Shown one piece after another: positions 22,275 through 31,267 of a stretch of 44,705 nt of DNA. This DNA comes from DAOTYE01 sp034434915 (GTDB taxonomy: Bacteria; Chloroflexota; Dehalococcoidia; Dehalococcoidales; RBG-16-60-22): positions 1 through 44,705 of the forward strand of contig DAOTYE010000013.1 in the NCBI GenBank assembly GCA_034434915.1, read 5' to 3'. Both the position numbers and the translations under genes were made by a program. Under the pieces are notes generated by a model, which searched no databases, was not told the DNA's origin, and was given only the letters and a program-made list of their open reading frames with translations. Numbering within the stretch: the first letter of the stretch is position 1; each line of letters starts with the position of its first letter.

Positions 22275-23483
22275 CTAAAGCACCTGACCGTAAATGGAGT
22301 ACATGGCGGAGACCAGTGAGAGGGCAATGAAGCCGACCACTATAGCAATCAGAAGAGTCATGGCGGGCTGGATTAGTGCAATGAGCGCTCTGGTCCTGTC
22401 TCTGGCATCAGCCTCATAGCTCTGGGCCACCGCCGCCAGCGTGGTATCCAGCTTGCCTGTTTCTTCACCCACCTTTACCATCTGCACCATCATCGGCAGG
22501 AAGAGAGGGCTTTTAGACATGGGCTGTGACAAGCCCTCTCCTTTAAGCATGTCCTGCTGGACATCAAAGAGGGCTTTGCCAATGACTTTGTTGCCGCTGC
22601 TCTGGACGACGAGCGGCATGATTTCAGTAAGAGGCAGTCCGGCGCGGAACAGGAGCGAGATGCTACGGCAACAGCGCGTTAGCTCATTCAAATGTGCCAG
22701 TCTGCCAATCACCGGTAGTTTAAGGACAAGAGCATCAAACTTATACTTGCCATACGGCGTCCGGATATAAAGATATATGGCTCCGCCCAGACCAAGTATT
22801 GAGACCAGGAGATAAAGGCCATAGCGCTGGAGCTGCTCAGCCAGTGAAATGGTCATCCGGGTGATGGCGGGTAGTTCCGCACCGAGCGATTCATAAAGAC
22901 TGCCGAAGGCTGGAAAAACAAAAGCGATGAGCACCCCGACGACGATGAAGGCAACAATGGCGGCGATGACCGGGTATGTCAGGGCACTTTTTATACTTTT
23001 GGTGGCGGTAATCTCTTTCTCAATATGGTCTGCTACCTGTTTTAGCATTACCTCTAGCCCACCGGTCTTCTCACCCAGGCTTAATGACTGGCAGTGGATG
23101 GGGGAGAAGATTTCCGGGTGCTTCGCCAGGGCGGCGGAAAGCTGGCTCCCGCTCCGCAGGTCAGTGATGACGTTGCTTAGGACCTGGCGCAAGGCATGAC
23201 TGGACGCCTGTTCCCGCAGAAGCTCTATGGCAGAGCTGATATTGATGCCTGATTCTAGCAAAAGAGCCAGTTGACGGCAGAAGAGTATTATCTCGGTTGG
23301 CTGGACGCGGGTGAGCCGGCTGGTCAGCCCCTCAAAGTTGATGAGCGAGGTCATCTGCCTTAAACTGATAACCTGATAGCCAGAATACATCAGCAGTTCT
23401 GTGGCCGCTTCCTCGCTCTTAGCCGCAAGCTTGCCTTTGACCACTTCACCGTTTTCTTTATAAGCCAGGTAATGATAGACCGT
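22275..23483 (-). CDS. pilC: Type IV pilus platform protein PilC (T2SSF), probable ACG start
   Basis: About 402 residues from ACG 23483. Two T2SSF repeats (FCRQLALLLESGINISSAIELL and CRSISLLFRAGLPLTEIMPLV) and three to four membrane helices. Start choice: a GTG at 23444 would remove the family-conserved N-terminal VYHYLAYKENGEVVKG, which is present in frame. Between the in-frame stop (23490-23492) and that segment there is no ATG, GTG or TTG, but an ACG sits six bases after GAGGTGA, a strong anti-Shine-Dalgarno match. It follows pilB by 26 bases. Confidence 0.88.
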   Translation of the reverse strand, partial: TVYHYLAYKENGEVVKGKLAAKSEEAATELLMYSGYQVISLRQMTSLINFEGLTSRLTRVQPTEIILFCRQLALLLESGINISSAIELLREQASSHALRQVLSNVITDLRSGSQLSAALAKHPEIFSPIHCQSLSLGEKTGGLEVMLKQVADHIEKEITATKSIKSALTYPVIAAIVAFIVVGVLIAFVFPAFGSLYESLGAELPAITRMTISLAEQLQRYGLYLLVSILGLGGAIYLYIRTPYGKYKFDALVLKLPVIGRLAHLNELTRCCRSISLLFRAGLPLTEIMPLVVQSSGNKVIGKALFDVQQDMLKGEGLSQPMSKSPLFLPMMVQMVKVGEETGKLDTTLAAVAQSYEADARDRTRALIALIQPAMTLLIAIVVGFIALSLVSAMYSIYGQVL

Positions 23484-23509
23484 AGGGTTTCACCTCTCTT
23501 TTTCTGCGT

Positions 23510-25039
23510 CTACTGGTCCATGGAAAAAGTATTGCGCATTACTTCAGAAGGCGTGGTCACGCCGGCTTTGACTTTCATCATTCCGTCTTTAATCATGGGC
23601 ACCATGCCTTCTTTCAATGCCTGGTTGCGTAGCTCGTGGGCGGTGGTGCCGCTCAGGAGCATCTTGCGGATTTCATCACTTATGCTTAAAATCTCAAAAA
23701 TGCCGATTCTGCCACGGTAGCCGGTATTGGCGCAGAGCTCACAGCCGCTCCCGGAGAGGAACTGGGTACGCTCTTCTCCCATTTCTCTTTGATAGAGCAT
23801 CTGCTCAATGAGTGGAGCATCCACCATCCGGGCGCAGTTCGGACAAACGCGGCGCACCATGCGCTGAGCCACCACGCCAATGAGCGCTGAAGAAAGGAGA
23901 AACGGCTCAACCCCCAGGTCAAGAAGACGGAAAATCACGCCCGGGGCATCATTGGCGTGGATTGATGATAGCACCAGGTGTCCGGTGAGCGCGGAGCGGA
24001 CGGCAATACTGGCAGTCTCCGCATCGCGGATTTCCCCGATTAACATAACGTCAGGGTCAAGACGCAGGAGAGACCTGAGACCGCTGGAGAAAGTCAGCTC
24101 AGCACGGGGATTGACCTGCACCTGGTTGATATTTTTGAACCGGTATTCCACGGGGTCTTCAATGGTGATGATATTGCTCCCGATGTTGTCCAGCTTATTG
24201 ATGGATGCGTAGAGAGTGGTAGTCTTCCCGGCGCCGGTAGGTCCTGCTACCAGAATCATACCGTATGATACGCTGAGCATTTTCTCGTACTTTTCCAGGC
24301 TTTCCGGGAGGAAGCCAAGCTCAGACAAGGTGAGCAGGGCGCGTGACTTGTCCAGAATACGCAGGGCTGCCATTTCGCCGTAGATGGTGGGGACGGTGCC
24401 CACGCGGATATCAATGACCCTGCCTTTCGCCTTTACGGTGAACTGACCGTCCTGGGGGCGCAGGTGGTCCGCGATGTTCATATTGGAAAGGATTTTAATA
24501 CGTGAAATGAGCGGGACGGCAGCCGCTGAGGGCAATGACAGCATATCATGGAGGGTGCCATCAATCCTGAAACGGACTCTGACACTGGTTTCCTGCGGCT
24601 GGATATGGACATCAGACGCTCTGGCTTTTACCGCTTCATCAATAATCAGGGAAAGCGCCTGCGCCACCGGCGCATCGGTGAACGTATCCAGCTTGATGCT
24701 TTCTTCTATCTTCGGTTTTTCTGGCAGCTTGGAGATGTGGGAGACCTGCTTTTCAATTTCATCATAGGCTTTATAATTGAAGTCAATAGCTTCCTGGATT
24801 TCCTCCGCGCTGGCGTGCTCAGCGTGAATGCGTTTCTGGCTTTTGGCGGCGAGCGCTTCAAGGGCAAAAATATCAGTGGGGTTAGCCATGGCTATTTTGA
24901 GCGTGTTACCGCTTACAGAAAGGGGGATAACCATGTATTTCCGCGCCATGGCTTCCGGGATGAGGTGAAGAGCTTCCGGCTGGGAAAGGTGTTTCAGCAG
25001 TCTGCCTTTTGAATCTGTCGCTCGCTGGCTGGACATCAT
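23510..25039 (-). CDS. pilB: Type IV pilus assembly ATPase PilB
   Basis: 509 residues. N-terminal MshEN-type domain (MARKYMVIPLSVSGNTLKIAMANPTDIF), then Walker A GPTGAGKTTT, IITIEDPVEYRF, LRLDPDVMLIGEIRDAETA (Asp box/Walker B), SSIHANDAP (His box) and a tetracysteine zinc site (CPNC and CELC). It powers pilus extension. First gene of the minus-strand pil operon pilB-pilC-pilO-pilMN-pilT. The upstream 195 bases separate it from a divergent amidohydrolase gene. Confidence 0.93.
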   Translation of the reverse strand: MMSSQRATDSKGRLLKHLSQPEALHLIPEAMARKYMVIPLSVSGNTLKIAMANPTDIFALEALAAKSQKRIHAEHASAEEIQEAIDFNYKAYDEIEKQVSHISKLPEKPKIEESIKLDTFTDAPVAQALSLIIDEAVKARASDVHIQPQETSVRVRFRIDGTLHDMLSLPSAAAVPLISRIKILSNMNIADHLRPQDGQFTVKAKGRVIDIRVGTVPTIYGEMAALRILDKSRALLTLSELGFLPESLEKYEKMLSVSYGMILVAGPTGAGKTTTLYASINKLDNIGSNIITIEDPVEYRFKNINQVQVNPRAELTFSSGLRSLLRLDPDVMLIGEIRDAETASIAVRSALTGHLVLSSIHANDAPGVIFRLLDLGVEPFLLSSALIGVVAQRMVRRVCPNCARMVDAPLIEQMLYQREMGEERTQFLSGSGCELCANTGYRGRIGIFEILSISDEIRKMLLSGTTAHELRNQALKEGMVPMIKDGMMKVKAGVTTPSEVMRNTFSMDQ

Positions 25040-25207
25040 AATACGTCACTTTCTTGCGCAAAAGCTACTAACTTAATCTTATCTAAGCTCACCTACTACC
25101 ACAATAGTGATTTGGTCATAGGCGGAAGTAGTTATAACCATAGCCGCCGGACACGCCGGGCAAGTTCAGAAGCGAAAATATCCTAGAAAACGGACTGGCG
25201 GTTGCGT

Positions 25208-25213
25208 TATAAT
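25208..25213 (+). promoter_or_regulatory. Possible -10 box (TATAAT) for the M20 gene run
   Basis: Exact TATAAT 22 bases upstream of the TTG start; no good -35 at the expected distance. AAGGAG follows at ~25222. Confidence 0.4.
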
Positions 25214-25235
25214 AGGACATCAAGGAGAAGAAAGA

Positions 25236-26438
25236 TTGGATACTAAAAGCCTTAAGACCGCCATCAGCAAGACACTGGCCGCTCACCGTACTGAGATAGC
25301 TGAGCTCAGCCGCAAAATCTATAATACCCCTGAGGTAGGTTTCAAGGAGATTAAGGCTTCTGCCTGGCTGGCGGACTATCTTGAGGCAAACGGATTCCGC
25401 GTGGAGCGGAAATTCAGCAAGATGCCCACCGCCTTCCGCGCCGTTTATGGCAAAGGAAAGCCCGTTATTGCTTTTCTGGCGGAATATGATGCCCTCCCGG
25501 AAATGGGGCATGCCTGCGGGCACAACCTGATTGCCGGAAGCGCCATTGGAGCCGGAATAGCCACAAAAGCCGTGGTTGATGGCACCGGTGGCACGGTGCA
25601 GGTCATCGGCACGCCGGCAGAAGAACTACTGGGCGGAAAAGTCTATCTGGCAGAGCGCGGCGCCTTTGCCGGGCTGGATGCTGTGATGATGGTGCACCCT
25701 AACGCCTATAATACCGCCACGGTCAAATTTCTGGCGTGTCAGGGGGTTAAGGTGGAGTTTGCCGGGCTGGCGGCTCACGCGGCGGCGCGTCCAGAGGTAG
25801 GTATTAATGCTCTTGATGCGGTCATCCAGTCTTTTAACGCCATAAACGCCATGCGCCAGCATATCAGGAGTTCCGCCCGCATTCATGGCATAATTACAGA
25901 CGGGGGCAAGGCGGCTAACATTGTCCCGGACCACGCCGCGGCAAATATCGTCGTCAGGGCGGAAGATGACGAATATCTGGACGAGCTTAAGAGCAGAGTA
26001 ATGGGCTGTTTCATGGCGGCGGCGCTGGCGACGGGTGCGAAAGTTGAGACACACTGGGACAGGGTGCGCTATGCTCCCATGCGGAACAACATGACCCTGG
26101 CGCGTCTTTTCAAGCGCAACCTGGAATCGCTGGGCAGGAAAGTGCCCCTGCACAATCCCGCTGTCACTTTTGGTAGCAGTGACATGGGCAATGTGAGTCA
26201 GCTGGTTCCTGCCATCCATCCGGCGATTGCTATTGCGCCTGAGGGTGTGGCACTCCACTCTGAGCAGTTTAAGTTTGCCGCCGGCGCACAGGCGGGCATC
26301 TGCGGCATGATGGATGCGGCACAGGCAATGGCGCTGACCGCCGCAGACGTGCTGGCAGATGACAACCTTCTGAAAAAAGTCAGGGCGGATTTTGAGCGGA
26401 GCCGCAAAAAGTCACCCGTGGAGGAAGAGGAGACGTGA
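25236..26438 (+). CDS. M20-family amidohydrolase (AbgB/aminobenzoyl-glutamate hydrolase-like)
   Basis: 400 residues, TTG start with AAGGAG upstream. M20D peptidase pattern: AEYDALPEMGHACGHNLIAGSA (metal His and Cys/His motif), IGTPAEELLGGK (catalytic Glu pair), MMVHP, the dimerisation lid domain with AHAAARPEVGINALDAV, and C-terminal TFGSSDMGNVSQLVPAIHP. It hydrolyses N-acyl or amide bonds of small amino acid conjugates; the GH3-type ligase elsewhere in the window makes such conjugates, a tempting but unproven link. Its stop overlaps the plsX GTG start. Confidence 0.87.
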   Translation: MDTKSLKTAISKTLAAHRTEIAELSRKIYNTPEVGFKEIKASAWLADYLEANGFRVERKFSKMPTAFRAVYGKGKPVIAFLAEYDALPEMGHACGHNLIAGSAIGAGIATKAVVDGTGGTVQVIGTPAEELLGGKVYLAERGAFAGLDAVMMVHPNAYNTATVKFLACQGVKVEFAGLAAHAAARPEVGINALDAVIQSFNAINAMRQHIRSSARIHGIITDGGKAANIVPDHAAANIVVRAEDDEYLDELKSRVMGCFMAAALATGAKVETHWDRVRYAPMRNNMTLARLFKRNLESLGRKVPLHNPAVTFGSSDMGNVSQLVPAIHPAIAIAPEGVALHSEQFKFAAGAQAGICGMMDAAQAMALTAADVLADDNLLKKVRADFERSRKKSPVEEEET

Positions 26439-27436
26439 TAATTGCGCTGGATGCTGAAGGCGGAGATTATGCCCCCCATGAGATAGTGAAGGGCGCGGTC
26501 AAGGCGGTGGAGGAATATGACATTGAGGTGGCGCTGGTGGGAAGGCGGAGCATGCTCCATGTCCTCACAGCAAAAGAATTGAAAAAGAAAAAGACCAGCT
26601 TCACCATCGTTGATGCGGAGCAGGTTATTACGGCAGATGAGCCGCCGATGAAAGCCCTGCGCAGTAAACCCAATTCCTCAATCATGGTGGGTGTTAATCT
26701 GGTAAAGGAGGGAAAGGCAGACGCCTTTGTTTCTGCTGGGAACACCGGAGCGCTCTTCGGCGCGGCAATGCTCAATCTGGGCAAGCTCAAGGACATTGAA
26801 CGTCCGGGTATCGCCTGCACCATAAACTTCACCGCTTCCCCGGTAGTGCTCATTGACGCCGGAGCCAATGCTGAATGCCGGGCAAGCCACCTCGTCCAGT
26901 TTGCCCGCATGGGGTCAATCTACAGTGAGCGCGTCCTTGGCATAGCGTCACCCAAGGTGGGACTGCTCAGCATCGGCGTGGAAGAGACCAAAGGGACGCC
27001 ACTGGTGCAGGAAGCATACCAGCTTCTCAAACAGACCAAAGGCATAAACTTCATCGGTAATATTGAGGCTCAGGACGTCTATAAGGCAGTGGCAGACGTT
27101 GTTGTTACTGACGGCTTCACTGGCAATATCGTTCTCAAGACGATTGAGGGTTTGAGCGATAATTTCCTCAACTTCATGCGCAATGTGGAGCGCGTTTTTT
27201 CCAGCGCCTACCACATGCGCGGTAGAGACTTGTTGCGCGACCTCGGTTTAGGCGGTCATGTCAAAAAGATGGATTACCGCGAGTATGGTGGTGCCTGCTT
27301 GCTCGGTGTGAACGGCAATATCGTCAAAGCCCACGGGAGAAGCCGGGCGGGGACAATCAAGAATGCGATTGGTGTAGCCGAACAGATGGTTCAGCAGAAA
27401 ATACTGGAGACAATCAAGGGAGAAAGCGATGAGTAA
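26435..27436 (+). CDS. plsX: Phosphate acyltransferase PlsX
   Basis: 333 residues, GTG start overlapping the preceding stop (GTGA) with AGGAG upstream. PlsX signatures: IALDAEGGDYAPHEIVKGA, MALR-like MKALRSKPNSSIMVG, FVSAGNTGALFGAA, VLIDAGANAECRASHLVQFA, GLLSIGVEETKGTPLV, VTDGFTGNIVLKTIEG and YGGACLLGVNG. It makes acyl-phosphate from acyl-ACP for PlsY in phospholipid synthesis, at the membrane surface. No fapR, fabD or acpP next to it, unlike the usual arrangement; trxA follows after overlapping the end by 8 bases. Confidence 0.93.
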   Translation: MIIALDAEGGDYAPHEIVKGAVKAVEEYDIEVALVGRRSMLHVLTAKELKKKKTSFTIVDAEQVITADEPPMKALRSKPNSSIMVGVNLVKEGKADAFVSAGNTGALFGAAMLNLGKLKDIERPGIACTINFTASPVVLIDAGANAECRASHLVQFARMGSIYSERVLGIASPKVGLLSIGVEETKGTPLVQEAYQLLKQTKGINFIGNIEAQDVYKAVADVVVTDGFTGNIVLKTIEGLSDNFLNFMRNVERVFSSAYHMRGRDLLRDLGLGGHVKKMDYREYGGACLLGVNGNIVKAHGRSRAGTIKNAIGVAEQMVQQKILETIKGESDE

Positions 27437-27755
27437 ACCAATCACTGTTGACGACAACACATTTGAACAGGTGGTAATCAAGGCAAAGACGCCGGTGCTG
27501 GTGGATTTCTGGGCGACCTGGTGCGCGCCCTGCCGCATGATTGCGCCAATCGTGGAAGAGCTGGCAAGCGAGTATGAGGGCAAAGTGACGGTTGCCAAGC
27601 TTGATGTTGACCAGAACCCCAGGACGGCAAGCAAATACGGCATTATGAGCATTCCCACGCTTATCATCTTTAAAAATGGCAATCCTTTTTCTCACATCGT
27701 CGGGTTCAGACCGAAGAGCGAGCTGAAGAAAACCCTTGATGCGGCGGTGGGCTGA
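27429..27755 (+). CDS. trxA: Thioredoxin
   Basis: 108 residues with the active site WATWCAPCRMIAP (CAPC in place of the more common CGPC), the buried DVDQNP and cis-Pro SIPTL. Reduces protein disulfides using electrons from the reductase encoded immediately downstream (stop and start share an A, TGATG). It may also recycle the selenocysteine peroxiredoxin encoded at the other end of the window, since that enzyme lacks its own C-terminal resolving Cys (inference). Confidence 0.94.
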   Translation: MSKPITVDDNTFEQVVIKAKTPVLVDFWATWCAPCRMIAPIVEELASEYEGKVTVAKLDVDQNPRTASKYGIMSIPTLIIFKNGNPFSHIVGFRPKSELKKTLDAAVG

Positions 27756-28702
27756 TGGAACAGACCGGCAATAAAAAATATGATGTGGTCATCATCGGCG
27801 GCGGTCCGGCAGGACTGAGCGCCGGCATTTACAGCGCCAGGGGCAGGTTGAAAACATTGCTTCTGGAGAGGATGGCGGTGGGTGGTGCTATTGTTTACGC
27901 TGGGCTAGTGGAGAACTACCCCGGCTTTTTAGAAGGCATCAGCGGACTTGACCTTGCTGATAAAATGAACCGGCAGGCGGTCAAGTTTGGGCTGGAGGTC
28001 ATGAATGCTGAGGTCACCGCGCTTGAAATTAAGGGTAAAGAAAAAGAGGTCAGGACATCCCAGGGTGACTTTACTGCTAAGGCAGTCATCATCGCCGGCG
28101 GCTCGGAGCGTCAGCTGCTCAATGTCCCCGGGGAGAAAGAGTTCACCGGCAGAGGGGTGGGCTACTGCGCGCTCTGTGACGGCTTTCTTTTCAGAGATAA
28201 GACGGTGGCGGTGGCAGGGGGTGGCAATACGGCAATCAGCGAAGCTCTGGAGCTGGCTAAGTTCGCCGGCAAGGTCTATGTCATCCACCGCCGTGATGAA
28301 CTGCGGGCGGTGAAAATCCTTCAGGAACGCGCCTTTGCCGAACCAAAGATTGAATTTGTATGGAGCACGGTGATTGAGTCCATTGAGGGCGATGACGTGG
28401 TCAGGAAGCTGAATCTCAAGAACGTGGCTACCGGGAAAAAGTCAATTCTTGCCGTGGATGGTGTCTTTGTCGCGACCGGGGCGAAGCCTGCCACTGCCTA
28501 TCTTAAGGGATTACTATCTCTGGACGAAAACGGGGCGATTGTGACCAATGAAAAGATGGAGACAGGAATCCCGGGCATCTTCGCCGCCGGAGACATCCGT
28601 TCTGGCTCAATCAGGCAGGTCGTTTCTGCTGTGGGGGACGGCGCAGTGGCGGCGGTCCACGCTGAGCGGTATATCGCTGAGCATTTTCAGGAAGCCCATT
28701 AA
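27755..28702 (+). CDS. trxB: Thioredoxin reductase
   Basis: 315 residues. FAD-binding VVIIGGGPAGLSAGIYSARG, redox-active CALC in GYCALCDGFLF, NADPH-binding VAVAGGGNTAISEALEL, HRRDELRA (recognising the 2'-phosphate of NADPH) and C-terminal FAAGDIRSGSIRQVVSAVGDGAVAA. Low-molecular-weight bacterial type. Translationally coupled to trxA. Confidence 0.95.
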   Translation: MEQTGNKKYDVVIIGGGPAGLSAGIYSARGRLKTLLLERMAVGGAIVYAGLVENYPGFLEGISGLDLADKMNRQAVKFGLEVMNAEVTALEIKGKEKEVRTSQGDFTAKAVIIAGGSERQLLNVPGEKEFTGRGVGYCALCDGFLFRDKTVAVAGGGNTAISEALELAKFAGKVYVIHRRDELRAVKILQERAFAEPKIEFVWSTVIESIEGDDVVRKLNLKNVATGKKSILAVDGVFVATGAKPATAYLKGLLSLDENGAIVTNEKMETGIPGIFAAGDIRSGSIRQVVSAVGDGAVAAVHAERYIAEHFQEAH

Positions 28703-28731
28703 GACTTATTTCCATCCATGTCATGGTAAAG

Positions 28732-28737
28732 TATAAT
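28732..28737 (+). promoter_or_regulatory. -10 box (TATAAT) upstream of rplI
   Basis: Exact TATAAT 20 bases before the rplI start; a weak TTTCCA lies 17 bases upstream. AAGGAGAG follows as ribosome binding site. Confidence 0.5.
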
Positions 28738-28756
28738 ATCCAGTAAAGGAGAGCTC

Positions 28757-29212
28757 ATGAAAGTAGTTTTTCTGGAAGATGTGAGCCGTGTGGCAAAAGC
28801 AGGCGAAACTAAAGAAGTGGCTGATGGCTATGCCCGTAACTACCTTCTTCCCAAGAAATTGGCGGTGAAGGTGGATTCCCAGACTGCAAGCGTCATTGAC
28901 GCCCAGCTTAAAAAGCGGGGCCGCATCAGGGCGCTCATGGAAGCGGAAATGAAGGCACTGGCTCAGCAGATTGAAGGCAAAGAAATAACATTGAAGGCAA
29001 AAGCGGGCGCTGAAGGCAAGCTCTATGGCTCAATCACCAGCGCGGATATCGCCAGCGAGCTGAGCAAAGTTACCGGGAAAGAGATTGACAAGCGGAAGGT
29101 GGAGCTTCCCATGCCTATCCACCAGGTGGGGAGCTATGACGTGGAGATAAAATTCTCCGGGGAAATCACCTCAAAGGTAAAAGTAACCGTAGCGGCGGAG
29201 GAGACAGCTTAA
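28757..29212 (+). CDS. rplI: Ribosomal protein bL9
   Basis: 151 residues. The conserved N-domain MKVVFLEDVSRVAKAGETKEVADGYARNYLLPKKLA, long connecting helix and C-domain with GKLYGSITSADIA. Large-subunit ribosomal protein. Directly upstream of dnaB, an arrangement common in bacteria; dnaB starts one base after the rplI stop. Confidence 0.97.
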   Translation: MKVVFLEDVSRVAKAGETKEVADGYARNYLLPKKLAVKVDSQTASVIDAQLKKRGRIRALMEAEMKALAQQIEGKEITLKAKAGAEGKLYGSITSADIASELSKVTGKEIDKRKVELPMPIHQVGSYDVEIKFSGEITSKVKVTVAAEETA

Positions 29213-29213
29213 C

Positions 29214-30572
29214 GTGGTCACAGAAAAACTCCCGCCTCATGACCTTGATGCGGAAGATGCGGTCATCGGCTCGTTGCTCATAGACGGCACGGCGATATAC
29301 CGCATTTCGACGTTCTTACAGCCGGCTGATTTTTATCATGAGCGGAATCAGTTACTCTATGACGCCTGCCTGACGCTTTACAGTCGCGGAGAAGCCATCA
29401 ACCAGATTACCCTGGCACAGGAGCTGGCGCGGCGGAACAAGCTGGAGTCAGTGGGAGGTGCGGCGTATTTAAGCCATCTCATCGCCATCTGCCCCACGCC
29501 GCTGGATATTGAGCACTACGCCCAGATTGTATATCGCCTTGCTGTCATGCGCGGGCTAATCAGCACCAGCGGGCAGATAGCGGCGATTGGCTACGAGTCC
29601 GGTCCTGATGTGGATGCCAGCCTGAGCAAGGCAGAGAGCCTTCTTTACAAACTGCGCCGCAGGCAGGGCGTCCGTGATTTGACCCACATCCGCCAGGTTC
29701 TGGATAAGTACTTTGAGGTACAGCCCACACCGGAGGCGGGCGCACCTTTGCCTTATGTCCTCTCCAAATACATCGCACTTGACGAGTTTCTCGGCGGGTT
29801 CCAGCGCTCTGACCTCATCATCATTGCCGGCAGACCGAGCATGGGGAAGACGAGCTTTGCCCTGAACATCGCTCGCAACGCGGCAGTGGAGCAGAAAGCG
29901 TGTGTCGCCCTCTTCAGCCTGGAAATGTCAAGGGAGTCAGTGGTATCACGTCTTTTGTCAAGCGAATCCGGCGTCAATCTGAAGCGCCTGCGCTTTGAGC
30001 ACCACACTGAAGATGAGGAGAGACGAATCATTGAAGCCACCGGCGTGCTCTCTGAAGCACCCATCTACATAGATGATACGCCCATGCTGAGGATGGCGGA
30101 GATGCGCAGTAAAGCTCTGCGCCTGAACTTTGAACATCCGCTGGACCTCGTGGTGGTGGACTACCTTCAACTGATGCAGGGCGAAGGAGAAAACCGCGTC
30201 CAGGAAATCAGCTATATTTCACGTTCACTGAAGTCGCTCGCCCGCGAGCTTAATGTGCCTGTGATTGCCGTTTCTCAGTTAAGCCGCGCACCGGAAATAC
30301 GCACCTCACACAAACCTCAGCTTTCAGACCTGCGTGAAAGCGGGAGCATTGAACAGGACGCGGACATCGTCCTTTTTATCTATCGTGAAGAGTATTACTA
30401 TCGCACTGAAGAAGAGTGGAATGTTACTCACACCGGGGAATATCCAAAGGACCAGGCTGACATCATCATCGCTAAAAACCGCAACGGTCCCACCGGTGAA
30501 ATTAAGCTTCTTTTCCGCGCCAATGTCACCCGGTTCTTTAACATCGGGAGTGAAGAGCCGAGCTTGCTATGA
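29214..30572 (+). CDS. dnaB: Replicative DNA helicase DnaB
   Basis: 452 residues, GTG start. N-terminal helical domain (PHDLDAEDAVIGSLLIDGTA), linker, and RecA-like C-domain with GRPSMGKTSFALNIA (Walker A), LFSLEMS, LVVVDYLQLM (Walker B) and SQLSRAPE, DLRESGSIEQDADIV. Hexameric 5'-3' helicase at the replication fork. The two downstream genes encode DnaD-like and helicase-loader-like proteins, so this is a replication-initiation cluster. Its stop overlaps the next start (ATGA). Confidence 0.96.
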   Translation: MVTEKLPPHDLDAEDAVIGSLLIDGTAIYRISTFLQPADFYHERNQLLYDACLTLYSRGEAINQITLAQELARRNKLESVGGAAYLSHLIAICPTPLDIEHYAQIVYRLAVMRGLISTSGQIAAIGYESGPDVDASLSKAESLLYKLRRRQGVRDLTHIRQVLDKYFEVQPTPEAGAPLPYVLSKYIALDEFLGGFQRSDLIIIAGRPSMGKTSFALNIARNAAVEQKACVALFSLEMSRESVVSRLLSSESGVNLKRLRFEHHTEDEERRIIEATGVLSEAPIYIDDTPMLRMAEMRSKALRLNFEHPLDLVVVDYLQLMQGEGENRVQEISYISRSLKSLARELNVPVIAVSQLSRAPEIRTSHKPQLSDLRESGSIEQDADIVLFIYREEYYYRTEEEWNVTHTGEYPKDQADIIIAKNRNGPTGEIKLLFRANVTRFFNIGSEEPSLL

Positions 30573-31267
30573 AGCAGTTTGCCGGTTTCCCCGCCAGGAT
30601 GGAATTTACCCCCATCCCCAACCTCTTTTTCAGCCGGCTTCTGCCGGAGATAGAGGATTTGGCGGAACTGAAGACCACGCTTCACTTATTGGCTCTGCTC
30701 TATCGCAAGAAGGGGTATCCGCAGTATGTACGTTATGCCGAGCTTCTGGGAGATGTGAGCCTGATGACCGGTCTGGGCGGGAAGGAAGAAATTCTGCGCA
30801 GGGCTCTTGAGATGGCGAGCAAGCGAGGTACAATCCTGAAGATATCAGCGGACAAGGATGGCGCGTCTGAAGACATTTATTTGCTGAACACGGAGCAGGG
30901 CAGGCAGGCGGCGGCGAAGATTGAAAGCGGGGAAATAAAGCTGGGCGGATTCACCGCGGCGAAGCCGAGACCGGCCGCAACTGAACCTCAGCCTGACGTT
31001 TTCACGCTTTATGAGCAGAACATCGGCATGCTCACGCCGCTCATTGCTGATGAGCTGAAGGAGGCGGAAAAGCTCTATCCTCAGGAGTGGCTGAGAGATG
31101 CCATTAAAGAAGCAGTTGCCCTGAACAAGCGTAACATCAGGTATATCATGCGCATTCTGGAACGCTGGTCTGCAGAAGGTAAGACCGATGGAACACATAA
31201 GCGAGATATTAAAAAGGACCCGGACAGATACCTCAAAGGGAAATACGGACACCTTATCCAGCATTGA
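30569..31267 (+). CDS. DnaD-domain replication protein
   Basis: 232 residues. N-terminal winged-helix-like part (IPNLFFSRLLPEIEDLAELKTTLHLLALLYRKKG...) and a C-terminal DnaD/DnaB_2 domain: VFTLYEQNIGMLTPLIADELKEAEKLYPQEWLRDAIKEAVALNKRNIRYIMRILERW, in which the YEQNxG...P and NxRYIxxILxxW motifs are typical. In Firmicutes DnaD recruits the helicase loader at origins and restart sites. Overlaps dnaB by 4 bases and the following ATPase gene by 80. Confidence 0.82.
   Translation: MKQFAGFPARMEFTPIPNLFFSRLLPEIEDLAELKTTLHLLALLYRKKGYPQYVRYAELLGDVSLMTGLGGKEEILRRALEMASKRGTILKISADKDGASEDIYLLNTEQGRQAAAKIESGEIKLGGFTAAKPRPAATEPQPDVFTLYEQNIGMLTPLIADELKEAEKLYPQEWLRDAIKEAVALNKRNIRYIMRILERWSAEGKTDGTHKRDIKKDPDRYLKGKYGHLIQH

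Noticed and set aside
30334..30810. Plus-strand frame overlapping the end of dnaB and the DnaD-like gene
   Set aside because: Out-of-frame shadow with no recognisable motif.
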